DNA from: Paenibacillus tarimensis
Lineage (GTDB): Bacteria; Bacillota; Bacilli; Paenibacillales; Paenibacillaceae
NCBI RefSeq assembly: GCF_021532315.1
Contig: NZ_JAKGAO010000004.1
Span: forward strand, 496,001 to 560,000
DNA length: 64,000 nucleotides
Reading direction: 5' to 3'
Shown here: piece after piece, positions 1 to 8,038 of the stretch
How positions within the stretch are numbered: position 1 is the stretch's first letter
Layout: each line of letters starts with the position of its first letter
Translations under genes and position numbers: made by a program
Notes under the pieces: model-generated
The model's database searches: none
What the model saw: the letters and a program-made list of their open reading frames with translations, nothing else
What the model was told of the DNA's origin: nothing

Positions 1-193
1 CAGAGAGTGGCTGTCACTAATGGGAGAACCGCCGCTGGCTGTAATGGAGCTGCTAACTCCCCGGGAATGGATGGAATGGCAGTGGAAGGGCAGATGGGCT
101 ACCGAGCATCGCAAATGGCATGTCACGCTGGAGAAATCGCTTCGCCCAGTGCTGCAGGCAATTGTTTCTTATCAAGGTGAAGCTCAGCGGTAA
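1..193 (+). CDS. C-terminal end of an unrecognised protein (partial)
   Basis: An open frame enters from the left edge (codons start at base 2) and ends with TAA at 191-193, giving 63 residues. The tail is rich in Trp and Glu (EWMEWQWKGRW) and ends in a helical, mildly basic stretch. I do not recognise the family. It lies about 150 bp upstream of the ABC-F gene on the same strand. Confidence 0.45.
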   Translation, partial: REWLSLMGEPPLAVMELLTPREWMEWQWKGRWATEHRKWHVTLEKSLRPVLQAIVSYQGEAQR

Positions 194-278
194 ATAACAG
201 TATGTTAACCGTACCGCCTGCTATGGGCAGATTGTTAGCTGGCATCTTGCAGCACCGGGGGATTTTCTGGCTCAGTTA

Positions 279-287
279 TGATACAAT
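279..287 (+). promoter_or_regulatory. Possible extended -10 promoter for the ABC-F gene
   Basis: TG-a-TACAAT at 279-287 forms an extended -10 element about 60 bp upstream of the ATG at 347. No good -35 hexamer is seen 17 bp upstream. The rest of the 194-346 gap shows nothing else. Confidence 0.35.
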
Positions 288-346
288 GTTGTCCGGTGGC
301 ACTTTGCGGCCTATTTGATGATCTATTATGGATTGGAGCTTGAGAA

Positions 347-1903
347 ATGAGTTTATTAACAGTAGAAGAACTGTCTCATAACTTTGGAGAGCGGACTCTC
401 TTCAAAAATGTTTCATTCCGTCTGCTCGCAGGCGAGCATGTCGGATTGGTGGGAGCTAACGGTGCCGGCAAGTCAACCTTGATGAACATCCTGACCGGCA
501 AAGTGCTTAAGGATAATGGCCGAGTGGAATGGACGCCCAAGATTCGTTACGGGTATCTGGATCAGCACACGGCATTGACACCTGGCCATACGATCCGGGA
601 CGTACTCAAGGATGCCTTCCTGCCGCTGCTGGAGCTGGAGCAGGAGATGAACGATATAGCCATGCAGATGGCTGAAGCAGATCCGGATACGCTGGAGCAG
701 CTGCTGGAGCGTATGGGTGAAATACAAGAGGCGCTGGAGATCGGCGATTTTTATATGATTGACGTTAAAGTGGAAGAGATGGCGAACGGCCTTGGCCTTA
801 ACGCTATCGGTCTGGATCGTGACGTAGCATCACTAAGCGGCGGACAGCGCACGAAGGTACTGCTTGCCAAGCTGCTGCTTGAGAAGCCGGTTGTCCTTCT
901 GCTCGATGAGCCGACGAACTACCTGGACGAAGAGCATATCACATGGCTTACCAATTATCTGCGCAATTATCCTTATGCATTCATGCTGATCTCCCACGAT
1001 ACAGGTTTTATGAATGAAGTGGTGGATGTGATCTATCATCTGGAATTTGCCAAGCTTACCCGTTACACGGCCAACTATGAGAAGTTCTTGCAGATGGCGG
1101 AGATGAACAAGAACCAGCATATTGATGCTTACGAGAAGCAGCAGGATTTCATCAAGAAGCAGGAAGATTTCATTCAGCGGAACAAGGCGAGGTATTCTAC
1201 CTCCGGCCGGGCGAAGAGCCGTGAGAAGCAGCTCGACAGACTGGAGCGGATTGACCGTCCGGAAGAAGCGGCTAAGCCGACATTCCAGTTCAAGGAAGCC
1301 CGTACAAGCGGCAAGACGATCGTGGAGGCCACCGGCCTTGTAATTGGTTATAATAAGCCGCTTCTCCCTACAATGGACGTACTGATTGAGCGCGGGGAGA
1401 AAATCGCCATTGTCGGGATGAACGGTGTGGGCAAATCGACGCTTCTCAAGACATTACTCGGCAAAATTCAGCCACTGGATGGTAAAGTATACCGGGGCGA
1501 CTACCTGCATCCGGCTTATTTCGAGCAGGAGGTAAAAGGACAGCCGATTTCTCCGCTTGATGATGTCTGGAACGAATTCTCGCATATGAACCAGCATGAG
1601 GTTCGAGCTGCTCTGGCTCGGTGCGGATTGAAGAATGAGCATATTACGCGAAATTTGAACCAACTAAGCGGCGGCGAGCAAGCTAAGGTGAGACTATGCA
1701 AGCTTATGCTTCGTGAAAGCAACTGGATTCTTTTTGACGAACCGACAAACCACCTGGATGTAGTGGCTAAGGCCGAGCTGAAGAGGGCCCTGCAGTCATA
1801 CAAAGGCACTATCATACTGGTATCTCATGAACCTGACTTTTATGAGGATTGGGTTACGAAGGTATGGGATGTGGAAGCTTGGTCGCGGCAGACTGCCAAC
1901 TAA
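347..1903 (+). CDS. yfmM: ABC-F family ATPase, YfmM-like
   Basis: A 518-residue protein with two ABC ATPase domains and no membrane segment, the layout of ABC-F proteins that act on the ribosome or in antibiotic resistance. Walker A motifs are GANGAGKS (36-43) and GMNGVGKS (357-364). Signature motifs are LSGGQ and LSGGE, and both Walker B regions read DEPTN followed by (Y/H)LD. Between the domains is the charged linker typical of ABC-F (about residues 240-320, many Lys/Glu/Gln). Length, N-terminus (MSLLTVEELSHNFG) and linker match Bacillus subtilis YfmM as I recall it. GGAG about 10 bp before the ATG supports the start. It appears monocistronic; a two-component operon follows after 80 bp. The family is clear; orthology to YfmM is recalled, not searched. 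Confidence 0.9.
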   Translation: MSLLTVEELSHNFGERTLFKNVSFRLLAGEHVGLVGANGAGKSTLMNILTGKVLKDNGRVEWTPKIRYGYLDQHTALTPGHTIRDVLKDAFLPLLELEQEMNDIAMQMAEADPDTLEQLLERMGEIQEALEIGDFYMIDVKVEEMANGLGLNAIGLDRDVASLSGGQRTKVLLAKLLLEKPVVLLLDEPTNYLDEEHITWLTNYLRNYPYAFMLISHDTGFMNEVVDVIYHLEFAKLTRYTANYEKFLQMAEMNKNQHIDAYEKQQDFIKKQEDFIQRNKARYSTSGRAKSREKQLDRLERIDRPEEAAKPTFQFKEARTSGKTIVEATGLVIGYNKPLLPTMDVLIERGEKIAIVGMNGVGKSTLLKTLLGKIQPLDGKVYRGDYLHPAYFEQEVKGQPISPLDDVWNEFSHMNQHEVRAALARCGLKNEHITRNLNQLSGGEQAKVRLCKLMLRESNWILFDEPTNHLDVVAKAELKRALQSYKGTIILVSHEPDFYEDWVTKVWDVEAWSRQTAN

Positions 1904-1985
1904 GCTTGTATACAGGAGTATACACCGGCGATAAATACATTCAGTAAATGATTCTATCAGGCATACAAGGAAGCAGGTGAACACG

Positions 1986-2684
1986 ATGAGTGAACGGTTG
2001 CTCGTGATTGAAGATGAAGAAGGCATTGCCCGCATACTGCAGCTAGAGCTGGAGCACGAAGGCTATGAGGTAGGACGCGCAGAGGATGGCCGAACAGGAC
2101 TTGAGATGGCATCTTCGGGAGAGTGGGACTTGGTATTGCTTGATGTCATGCTGCCCGGAATCAATGGCATCGAGGTGCTGAGGAGACTCCGGAGTGCCGG
2201 AAATCCGATCCCTGTTGTCCTGCTGACTGCTCGTGATACGGTGCCTGACAAGGTAAGCGGCTTTGAGACAGGTGCGAATGATTATATAACAAAGCCCTTT
2301 GCAATGGAGGAGCTGCTGGCGCGGGTCCGTAATCTTCTCCGGATCTTCCAGCAGCAGTCCAAAGACAGCGAGGGCGCGGATGTTCTGAAGGCTGCAGAGC
2401 TGACGATCGAGCTGCGCACACGCAAAGTATTCCGCAAGGAGCTTGCGATCGAGCTGACGCCGCGGGAATTCGATCTGCTTGTCTATCTGGCTGAGAACAA
2501 GAACCGCGAGAAGACGCGTGAAGAAATTCTTTCAGACGTTTGGGGCTATGATTTTATCGGGGAAACCAATCTGGTTGATGTGTATATCCGGTACCTGAGA
2601 CAGAAGATCGACAGAGGCTTCAGATATAAACTGATCCACACTATTCGGGGCGTTGGTTATATGCTGAAGGAGCCCGACGCATGA
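1986..2684 (+). CDS. OmpR/PhoB-family response regulator
   Basis: DNA-binding response regulator of 232 residues. The receiver domain (1-120) has the acidic pocket (IEDEEG), phospho-acceptor D53 (VLLDVML), T in LLTARD and K in TKPF. The C-terminal winged helix (about 130-230) has the OmpR signature ELTPREFDLLVYL and ends in IRGVGYML. I start at the ATG at 1986, which has AGGTGA five bases upstream; a GTG at 1977 lies inside that Shine-Dalgarno. The stop overlaps the ATG of the downstream kinase by 4 bp, so the two form an operon and a cognate pair. The target regulon cannot be read from here. Confidence 0.92.
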   Translation: MSERLLVIEDEEGIARILQLELEHEGYEVGRAEDGRTGLEMASSGEWDLVLLDVMLPGINGIEVLRRLRSAGNPIPVVLLTARDTVPDKVSGFETGANDYITKPFAMEELLARVRNLLRIFQQQSKDSEGADVLKAAELTIELRTRKVFRKELAIELTPREFDLLVYLAENKNREKTREEILSDVWGYDFIGETNLVDVYIRYLRQKIDRGFRYKLIHTIRGVGYMLKEPDA

Positions 2685-4039
2685 CACTGCGCAAACGGTT
2701 TACACTCTTTACAATTTTCTGGCTTATCTTCATCCTCATCCTGTTTAACATTTTCGTTTACTTCTTTGTCATAAGGATCACTACACAAAGTGAAGAGCAG
2801 CTTGTCGCCAATAAGATCAGTCTGCTGCTTGAAAATGCAAAAATCAGTACGCCCGGCCGGCTGACGGATCCCAATCTGCTGAATGAATTTTATAACGTAA
2901 ACGAAGTTATCCGAATCGTAGAGCCGACTGGAAATATTATTAATCAACAGGGTAGTGACCAGGAGCTGCTCCAGCGTCCTGTAGAATTCAGTCGGACACA
3001 TGAATCGGGCATTACGTATGTCAGCGGCATGCGTGTCCTGTATATGAAGGTACCGATCTATCAGGACCTGAATGTAGTGGGTATGGTGGAGATTATGCGG
3101 AAGCTTAACCTGCTGGACAGTTATCTTCAGGTTCTGGTCGCTGCTCTGTCGGTTACGAGCCTTGGCGCCATCTTTTTCGCCATCTTCGGAACCTATTGGT
3201 TTACTTCCAGATTGACCGCACCTCTTCAGACGATGGTGCAGACGATGCGAGAAATTGACCGCAGCGGGAAGCTTCGCAAGATGGAGCACAAGGGCAAGGA
3301 AGAATCGGCTGAGCTGCTGCAGCTTATAAGGGCCTTCAATCAGATGATTGAACGGCTCGACCGGACATTTGCCGGTCAAAAGCAGTTTGTGGCAGATGCC
3401 TCACATGAACTGAAGACGCCCCTCACAGTTATAAGCAGCTATGCAGGCATGCTCAAGCGTTGGGGGCGCAATGACTCGGCGATACGGGATGAAGCAATCG
3501 AGGCAATCGCGAAGGAGTCGGAGAGGCTTCAGAAGCTGATTAAATCCATGCTTACCTTGGCAGAAGCCGAGCAGGAAGACTGGCTGAAGCTGGAGACCTT
3601 TGACACCGTCCAGTTAGTTGATGAGCTCTCGTCGATGCTTCAGAAGACCTTTAACCGCCCAATCCGTATTCATGCTGAAGGCGGAGGGGTTCGGCTTACA
3701 GCGGATAAGGACAAGTTCCGTCAGCTAATGGTCATCCTGATTGATAACGCGATTAAGTACAGCAAGGAACCGATCAATATTACGATAAGCCATACGAAGA
3801 ATATGGTCCGTATTCTTGTATCCGACAAGGGAATCGGGATCCCCGAGCATGAAATTCCTCATCTGTTCGAGCGGTTCTTCCGGGTAGATGGAGCGCGCAG
3901 CCGTTCAACAGGCGGTGTGGGGCTTGGATTATCAATCGCCAAGCGAATTGTTGACCTGCACGATGGTCATATCGATGTGTTCAGCAAACCGGATAAAGGA
4001 ACAACGATTGCCCTGCAATTTCCGAAAAAAAACAGCTGA
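2681..4039 (+). CDS. Sensor histidine kinase paired with the upstream regulator
   Basis: A 452-residue membrane kinase. TM1 (about 9-31) and TM2 (about 150-172) flank an extracytoplasmic sensor of about 120 residues. These are followed by HAMP (to about 225), HisKA with the phospho-acceptor H242 in DASHELKTP, and HATPase_c with N, G1 (DKGIGIP), F and G2 (GGVGLGLSIAK) boxes. Translation is probably coupled to the response regulator through a 4-bp ATGA overlap. Size and architecture resemble YkoH/ArlS-type kinases, but the ligand is unknown and I assign no symbol. The TGA stop (4037-4039) is inside the left arm of the terminator hairpin. Confidence 0.93.
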   Translation: MTLRKRFTLFTIFWLIFILILFNIFVYFFVIRITTQSEEQLVANKISLLLENAKISTPGRLTDPNLLNEFYNVNEVIRIVEPTGNIINQQGSDQELLQRPVEFSRTHESGITYVSGMRVLYMKVPIYQDLNVVGMVEIMRKLNLLDSYLQVLVAALSVTSLGAIFFAIFGTYWFTSRLTAPLQTMVQTMREIDRSGKLRKMEHKGKEESAELLQLIRAFNQMIERLDRTFAGQKQFVADASHELKTPLTVISSYAGMLKRWGRNDSAIRDEAIEAIAKESERLQKLIKSMLTLAEAEQEDWLKLETFDTVQLVDELSSMLQKTFNRPIRIHAEGGGVRLTADKDKFRQLMVILIDNAIKYSKEPINITISHTKNMVRILVSDKGIGIPEHEIPHLFERFFRVDGARSRSTGGVGLGLSIAKRIVDLHDGHIDVFSKPDKGTTIALQFPKKNS

Positions 4040-4062
4040 ACGGCATCAAGCCGTTCAGCTGT
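4032..4062. terminator. Bidirectional terminator between kinase and NlpC/P60 gene
   Basis: Perfect 12-bp stem (4032-4043 with 4051-4062, ACAGCTGAACGG arm), 7-nt loop. It is preceded by eight A residues (4025-4032) and followed by GTTTATTT, so it can serve both convergent genes. The kinase stop codon lies in the stem. Confidence 0.85.
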
Positions 4063-4078
4063 TTATTTAACTGCATGT

Positions 4079-4573
4079 TTATATCACACGCCGTGCTGTT
4101 ACATAGTTTTTCTTCCAGTAGGAGGAGTCCAGCTTGGAGAACGTAACTCCGCCCTTGCCATAGGTGTGCAGGATTTTGTTCGAGCCTGCATAAATAGCGA
4201 CATGACCGATTTTATTACCGGTACGGCCAGGGACTTTAAAGAATACGAGATCGCCCTTCTTCAGATTCGATTTAGCGACCTTCTTGCCCTTCGTAGCTTG
4301 CTTGGCAGAGGTGCGGGGCAGCTTGACGCCGTTTTTATTATAGACGTATTGGGTAAAGGAAGAACAGTCGAAAGCATATGTGACGCCTGAAGGCGCTCCA
4401 AAACGGTATTTAACTCCAAGATACTTCTTACCCGTCGCGATAATCTTATCACCAGTTGTTGTAGATGCTGCCGCAGCCTGATCCGCTTTTGTGAATCCAA
4501 GCGCTGAGAAGCCAATGGCAGCACACAGTCCGATCGTCATTACTTTACGGTAAAACTTATGCTGAATCATCAC
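4079..4573 (-). CDS. Secreted NlpC/P60 cell-wall hydrolase
   Basis: A 164-residue exported protein. Signal peptide of about 35 residues (basic start, hydrophobic core TIGLCAAIGFSALGF, cleavage near QAAAA). Then a compact NlpC/P60 domain with catalytic Cys in FDCSSFTQYVY, His in GHVAIYAG and a third polar residue near ILHTYGKGG. Such proteins cut D-gamma-glutamyl-diamino acid bonds in peptidoglycan stem peptides. The longest frame starts at 4600, but AAAGGAG lies nine bases before a GTG at 4573-4571 (an ATG follows immediately). It has no LysM or SH3 targeting domain. It is a close paralogue of the gene at 51300-51779, sharing YRFGAPSG and the CSSFTQYVY core. Confidence 0.9.
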   Translation of the reverse strand: MMIQHKFYRKVMTIGLCAAIGFSALGFTKADQAAAASTTTGDKIIATGKKYLGVKYRFGAPSGVTYAFDCSSFTQYVYNKNGVKLPRTSAKQATKGKKVAKSNLKKGDLVFFKVPGRTGNKIGHVAIYAGSNKILHTYGKGGVTFSKLDSSYWKKNYVTARRVI

Positions 4574-4767
4574 GTTGATGAGCTCCTTTTCTGCTATCAT
4601 TCGAAAATAATAGGTATTGTGTTAGTCATCTCTGCAAGATTCACTATATCAGACTATAGATTTCATAGATTTTTCCAGGGAGAAACAAAACCTAGCAAGC
4701 TAGCGCTTTAAAGCTGCTTAATGAGAATTCCATGAGAATTTATTAATTTTGCTAAAAGGGTGATTCG

Positions 4768-5547
4768 ATGACCGTTATTACGTTTAGGGGCACGGGCGAT
4801 ACGATGGGGGTACCACGTGTGTACTGCCGCTGTGCAGTATGTGAAGAGGCGCGGTCTGGCGGTGTAAACAGGAGGCTTCGTTCGCTGCTTCATATTGATG
4901 ATCCGGAGAGTGGACATACCTTAATTGACTGTGGACCGGACTGGGGAAAGCAGATGGAGGATGCAGGTTTAAGGGATGTGGACCGGATTCTTGTTACCCA
5001 TGCTCATTTTGACCATATTGGGGGCCTTGTGGAGTGGGCAGATGCATGCCGGTGGCTGAATAAGCGTGGTCAAATGTATGCGCCCGCTGAAGTGATAGAG
5101 GATATCGATGCGCGATTTCCTTGGATCAAAAATCATATTGACCGTCACGAAGCGGACAGAGGGGTACAATTCGGAGACTGGCTGGCAACGCCATGGAGAG
5201 TGAATCATGGCAAGAATGGCTATGCGTATGCTTACCGTTTTGATAACCGTGCTTCCGGATATTCCTGGGTGTATTGTTCGGATTCGATCGGCTTGTCCGT
5301 ATCGGAGATGAAACCGATGGAAGGGTTGGATTTGCTAGTACTCGGGACAAGCTTCTATGAGGAGCCGTATCCCTATCCAACCCGTTCGGTGTATGACATT
5401 GTGGAGGCATTGGAATTAATTGATCAGTTAAAGCCCGTAATGACTGTATTTACGCATATGTCGCATGATATTGATCTTAATGCAGATTACTCGCTGCCAG
5501 AGCATGTCAGGCTATCCCATACGGGTATGACCCTGCCCGTTGGCTGA
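4768..5547 (+). CDS. MBL-fold metallo-hydrolase, PhnP-like
   Basis: A 259-residue cytoplasmic metallo-beta-lactamase-fold protein. The N-terminus carries the GTGDTMGVPR...CRCAVCEEAR pattern seen in PhnP-type phosphodiesterases (structural Zn cysteines), followed by the metal-binding HAHFDHIGG (about 78-86), a late Asp (CSDSIG) and a His (HMSHD). PhnP hydrolyses 5-phosphoribosyl 1,2-cyclic phosphate in phosphonate breakdown. Related proteins outside phn clusters have other or unknown cyclic phosphodiester substrates, and there is no C-P lyase gene nearby, so the substrate is open. Start ATG follows AAAAGGGTGA. The 3' end overlaps the convergent ydbT-like gene by 36 bp. Confidence 0.85.
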   Translation: MTVITFRGTGDTMGVPRVYCRCAVCEEARSGGVNRRLRSLLHIDDPESGHTLIDCGPDWGKQMEDAGLRDVDRILVTHAHFDHIGGLVEWADACRWLNKRGQMYAPAEVIEDIDARFPWIKNHIDRHEADRGVQFGDWLATPWRVNHGKNGYAYAYRFDNRASGYSWVYCSDSIGLSVSEMKPMEGLDLLVLGTSFYEEPYPYPTRSVYDIVEALELIDQLKPVMTVFTHMSHDIDLNADYSLPEHVRLSHTGMTLPVG

Positions 5548-7089
5548 AGAAGAACCCCGTCTTAGCCAGTTCATCAGCTTAGCGCCATGTGCCCATGGCA
5601 GGTGACGAAGTTTCAACTGCACGAAGACCGCTCCGGAAGCAATTGCAAGACTTAACGTCCCTAGCTTCTTCCTCCTCTGGAAAGGGGTTGTTGCCAACGT
5701 GTGCCACTGCACCCTGTGTTTCGGAATAATCGAGTGATGGGTGCTGAAGCTTCCGTGCCGGATTGTCAGCATATCTTCGTCAACGGACCAGCCGGTTTGC
5801 CGGTATCGAAGCCAGCCCCATAATAGGGCAATCAGCGGCAGTGCGATCGTGATAAGCCCGTAACCGTCAGGTATCCATATGACTGCTGCAGCTGTGATAA
5901 CGACTGCTGTCACAACTGGTACGGTGAGGAAGCTGGGAAGAGAGCGCAGCGTAAGTTTGTTTATTTGTTGTGGGAGCTGATATGCCGGCAGGAACTGTTC
6001 AAGCAGGCCGGGAAGCTCGGACTTTCGTATCATAGGGAACAGCAGAAAGGATTGTTCGTATTTCTCCGTCGTTCCGGCTATATATACATGAACGCTGGCA
6101 TAGCCCAGCAAGCGTCTGATGGCATTCTCCTTAAAATAAAATCCTTGCACACGCTTCAAGCTAATGGATGCCTGCTTGCGCTCAAGCAGCCCCTTATAAG
6201 TTGTGAGCTTACCGTTATCAGCCTGCAGTGTGAAGCCGTATTCACGCAGTGTTGTCATGATAGCACTGAACAGCCATACCGCTAGCAGCAGAGCGGCTGC
6301 AACCCATACCAGTGAGGCGGCGCCAAGCGAGTTCATGACAAAGTTCCAGATGTCGAAGGACTCGGTTAGCCAATCGTCGATCTGCGAGTAAGCAGCCCCA
6401 ATGACTGCGATAGCAATACCGACCCGACCGGAAGTAATGCTGTATAGCAGAAGCGTTCGCAGCGGGATACGGATCGACGGCAGCGGTTCGACTGACGCTT
6501 GCTGTTTGGTATTTTGAGCTCGTTCGTTATTTGTGCTTAAGTCATTGACTGATGCTGCTTCACCAGGGCCGAATGTATCATGTTCAGCCGACTGTAAATC
6601 TTCAGAAGTAACAGAGGGTTCATCTTGATCCCTGCGTCCGCTTTTGTACAGTGCTTCGCGAAGCCGGACCGATTCCTCTGTCGATATAGCGGACAGCACG
6701 ACCTCAGGCTTAGTTCCGCCCGCCGTTTCAATCTGTACCTTCCATAAACCAAATATTCTGTGCAGCACGCCGGCCGACATGTCAAAGGACTGTACCCGTT
6801 CACGGTGGATGTACAGCTTTTTACGGATAAACAAACCATGATGCACATGCAGGATGTCATCGCTAATACGGTATGTAAATCGAAGCCAGGAGAGCCATCC
6901 GAGCACAGCCGATCCGGTAACCAGAATGAGAACCCCGCCAATAATCCACAATAAATTGATCTCTCCGCGCACGATAGTTGAAATAACAACAGCCAGCAGG
7001 GGATACAGCAGGTCCTTGACAAATTTAAATGTAAAGAAAAATATCGAGACGCCATGTAGTCGATGTGTATCAGGATCAAATTTCTTCAT
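5512..7089 (-). CDS. ydbT: YdbT-like membrane protein with bacterial PH (bPH2) domains
   Basis: A 525-residue multi-pass membrane protein. Paired hydrophobic helices are followed by bPH2-type beta-rich domains (for example RISDDILHVHHGLFIRKKLYIHRERVQSFD near 75-105, the repeat QADNGKLTTYKGLLERKQASISLKRVQGF, and SVDEDMLTIRHGSFS near the C-terminus), so three PH-like units. A hydrophilic insert lies around residues 145-205. In B. subtilis YdbS and YdbT are encoded together and are linked to resistance to certain antimicrobials; the exact biochemical role is unknown. The start overlaps the end of the upstream ydbS-like gene by 14 bp, with AGGA six bases before the ATG. Confidence 0.85.
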   Translation of the reverse strand: MKKFDPDTHRLHGVSIFFFTFKFVKDLLYPLLAVVISTIVRGEINLLWIIGGVLILVTGSAVLGWLSWLRFTYRISDDILHVHHGLFIRKKLYIHRERVQSFDMSAGVLHRIFGLWKVQIETAGGTKPEVVLSAISTEESVRLREALYKSGRRDQDEPSVTSEDLQSAEHDTFGPGEAASVNDLSTNNERAQNTKQQASVEPLPSIRIPLRTLLLYSITSGRVGIAIAVIGAAYSQIDDWLTESFDIWNFVMNSLGAASLVWVAAALLLAVWLFSAIMTTLREYGFTLQADNGKLTTYKGLLERKQASISLKRVQGFYFKENAIRRLLGYASVHVYIAGTTEKYEQSFLLFPMIRKSELPGLLEQFLPAYQLPQQINKLTLRSLPSFLTVPVVTAVVITAAAVIWIPDGYGLITIALPLIALLWGWLRYRQTGWSVDEDMLTIRHGSFSTHHSIIPKHRVQWHTLATTPFQRRKKLGTLSLAIASGAVFVQLKLRHLPWAHGAKLMNWLRRGSSSANGQGHTRMG

Positions 7090-7558
7090 CAGTTATCCTC
7101 GCCAGCTGTGCGATTTGGTTGCGGACCTGCTCTGCCTTAGATTCCAGCAGGGCGGGGATTTCATGACTTCCCGCTGCTGTGGAGAAGGTTACAGTAGCAA
7201 GCTGGTATTTGCGAAGCAAAGGACCTTGTTTTGTATCCACATGCTGAATTTTCACCATGGGAATAATCGTTCTCTTACGAATAAAAAGGCCGTGCAGCAG
7301 ATCGATCTCGTGCTCGCTGACATCGTAACGAAATCGCCGCCAGCGCCAGACAGGTATGTAGGCGATCTCGAATAAAGCAACCAACACGGCAATTAGGAGG
7401 GCGGTGCCAGCAATCCAATACGGCCAATCAAACCGGATCGTCAAAAATACCATTATCCCAATGATAACGGCGTAAACGGCTGCTGAAATCCAGCCTCCCA
7501 GCCGCCAAGCCTTTAGCGCATCCTCATCGATACGCTGCTGCGGATCTTGAAGTACCAT
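7076..7558 (-). CDS. ydbS: YdbS-like membrane protein with bPH2 domain
   Basis: A 160-residue protein. A cytoplasmic N-terminus (MVLQDPQQRIDEDALKAWRLGG) leads to two close TM helices (about 28-70), then one bPH2 domain (YDVSEHEIDLLHGLFIRKRTIIPMVKIQHVDTKQGPLLRKYQL). The motif is the same one repeated in the downstream ydbT-like protein. First gene of a two-gene operon. AGGGAG lies 12 bp upstream of the ATG. Function: probable partner of YdbT in the membrane; the molecular activity is not established. Confidence 0.85.
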   Translation of the reverse strand: MVLQDPQQRIDEDALKAWRLGGWISAAVYAVIIGIMVFLTIRFDWPYWIAGTALLIAVLVALFEIAYIPVWRWRRFRYDVSEHEIDLLHGLFIRKRTIIPMVKIQHVDTKQGPLLRKYQLATVTFSTAAGSHEIPALLESKAEQVRNQIAQLARITDEEI

Positions 7559-7656
7559 ATTTATACATCACTCCCTGGAAAATTTTCCTTCATTACTATA
7601 GCATAAGTACGTCCATTATGTCGCAAAGGTCGCATCGTTTTTAGGATTACAAGCGC

Positions 7657-7686
7657 TTGACGAACGATTGGTAAGTCGGTTAATAT
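7657..7686 (+). promoter_or_regulatory. Candidate promoter for a small RNA
   Basis: TTGACG (7657-7662), 18-bp spacer, TAATAT (7681-7686); predicted transcript start near 7693. A perfect 10-bp palindrome CAAGCGCTTG (7650-7659) overlaps the -35 and could be an operator. No protein start follows; the transcript would run into the hairpin at 7898. Confidence 0.45.
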
Positions 7687-7692
7687 ATGGTT

Positions 7693-7926
7693 ATCTCAGG
7701 AAAAAAGGGGAATGTTATATGTTGGTGGTTGTTCTTAACTCGTAATTGGATAAGCGGTTGAACTTGCTGAACGCGTCTTTGACCAGCCTGTGTTTATGTA
7801 CAGGTCTGTTTCAATATGTGGTTCTCAGTTTGTTCGCATCCGCTCCATGAGTTGAGAACATGATGATTTCCGCCTGAGACCGCTCTTTGGCGCATTCACC
7901 GTGCTCTTTACCGGCACGGTTTTTTT
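7693..7926 (+). ncRNA. Candidate structured small RNA, possibly 6S-like
   Basis: About 230 nt bounded by a promoter-like pair and an intrinsic terminator, with no credible ORF. Long-range pairing folds it into one unbranched rod: 7731-7740 with 7850-7859 (one G-U), 7754-7757 with 7840-7843, 7760-7763 with 7832-7835, capped by hairpin 7787-7791/7800-7804. A second small hairpin (CGCC 7871-7874 / GGCG 7889-7892) precedes the terminator. A long rod with large internal loops is the hallmark of 6S RNA, the RNA polymerase decoy, but I recognise no conserved 6S sequence. It could equally be an unknown sRNA or a leader. Boundaries are inferred. Confidence 0.35.
7898..7926 (+). terminator. Intrinsic terminator
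   Basis: ACCGTGC (7898-7904) pairs with GCACGGT (7914-7920), 9-nt loop, followed by a T run 7920-7926. Ends the candidate small RNA; no gene lies directly upstream on this strand. Confidence 0.7.
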
Positions 7927-7964
7927 GTGTCTGCTAAAGGGGCTGTGAAGCTGTGCCTATACCG

Positions 7965-8003
7965 GCAGGATGGAACGCTCATACGTTCTGTCCTGCTTTT
8001 TTT
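7965..8003 (+). terminator. Second terminator-like hairpin just before the MutS2-like gene
   Basis: A 13-bp stem (7965-7977 with 7984-7996, two G-U pairs), 6-nt loop, then seven T (7997-8003). It sits only 36 bp before the ATG at 8039, so it either insulates that gene from upstream transcription or acts as an attenuator. Confidence 0.7.
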
Positions 8004-8010
8004 ATGTAAA

Positions 8011-8024
8011 AGAACATACGTTCG
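8011..8024 (+). promoter_or_regulatory. LexA-type (SOS) box upstream of the MutS2-like gene
   Basis: aGAACATACGTTCg contains the Gram-positive SOS core GAAC-N4-GTTC (8012-8023). It lies between the hairpin at 7965-8003 and the AGGAGG ribosome site. A weak -10 (TATGTA, 8003-8008) would put the transcript start inside the box, where LexA would repress. Inference from motif only. Confidence 0.5.
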
Positions 8025-8038
8025 AGGAGGTTTGAAGC

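Noticed and set aside
7930-8003. T-box-like sequence (AGGATGGAAC...GTTCTGTCCT) before the mutS2-like gene
   Set aside because: It lacks the conserved GGTGGNACC antiterminator core and a specifier stem; the gene is not an aminoacyl-tRNA synthetase or amino acid gene. Called a plain hairpin.
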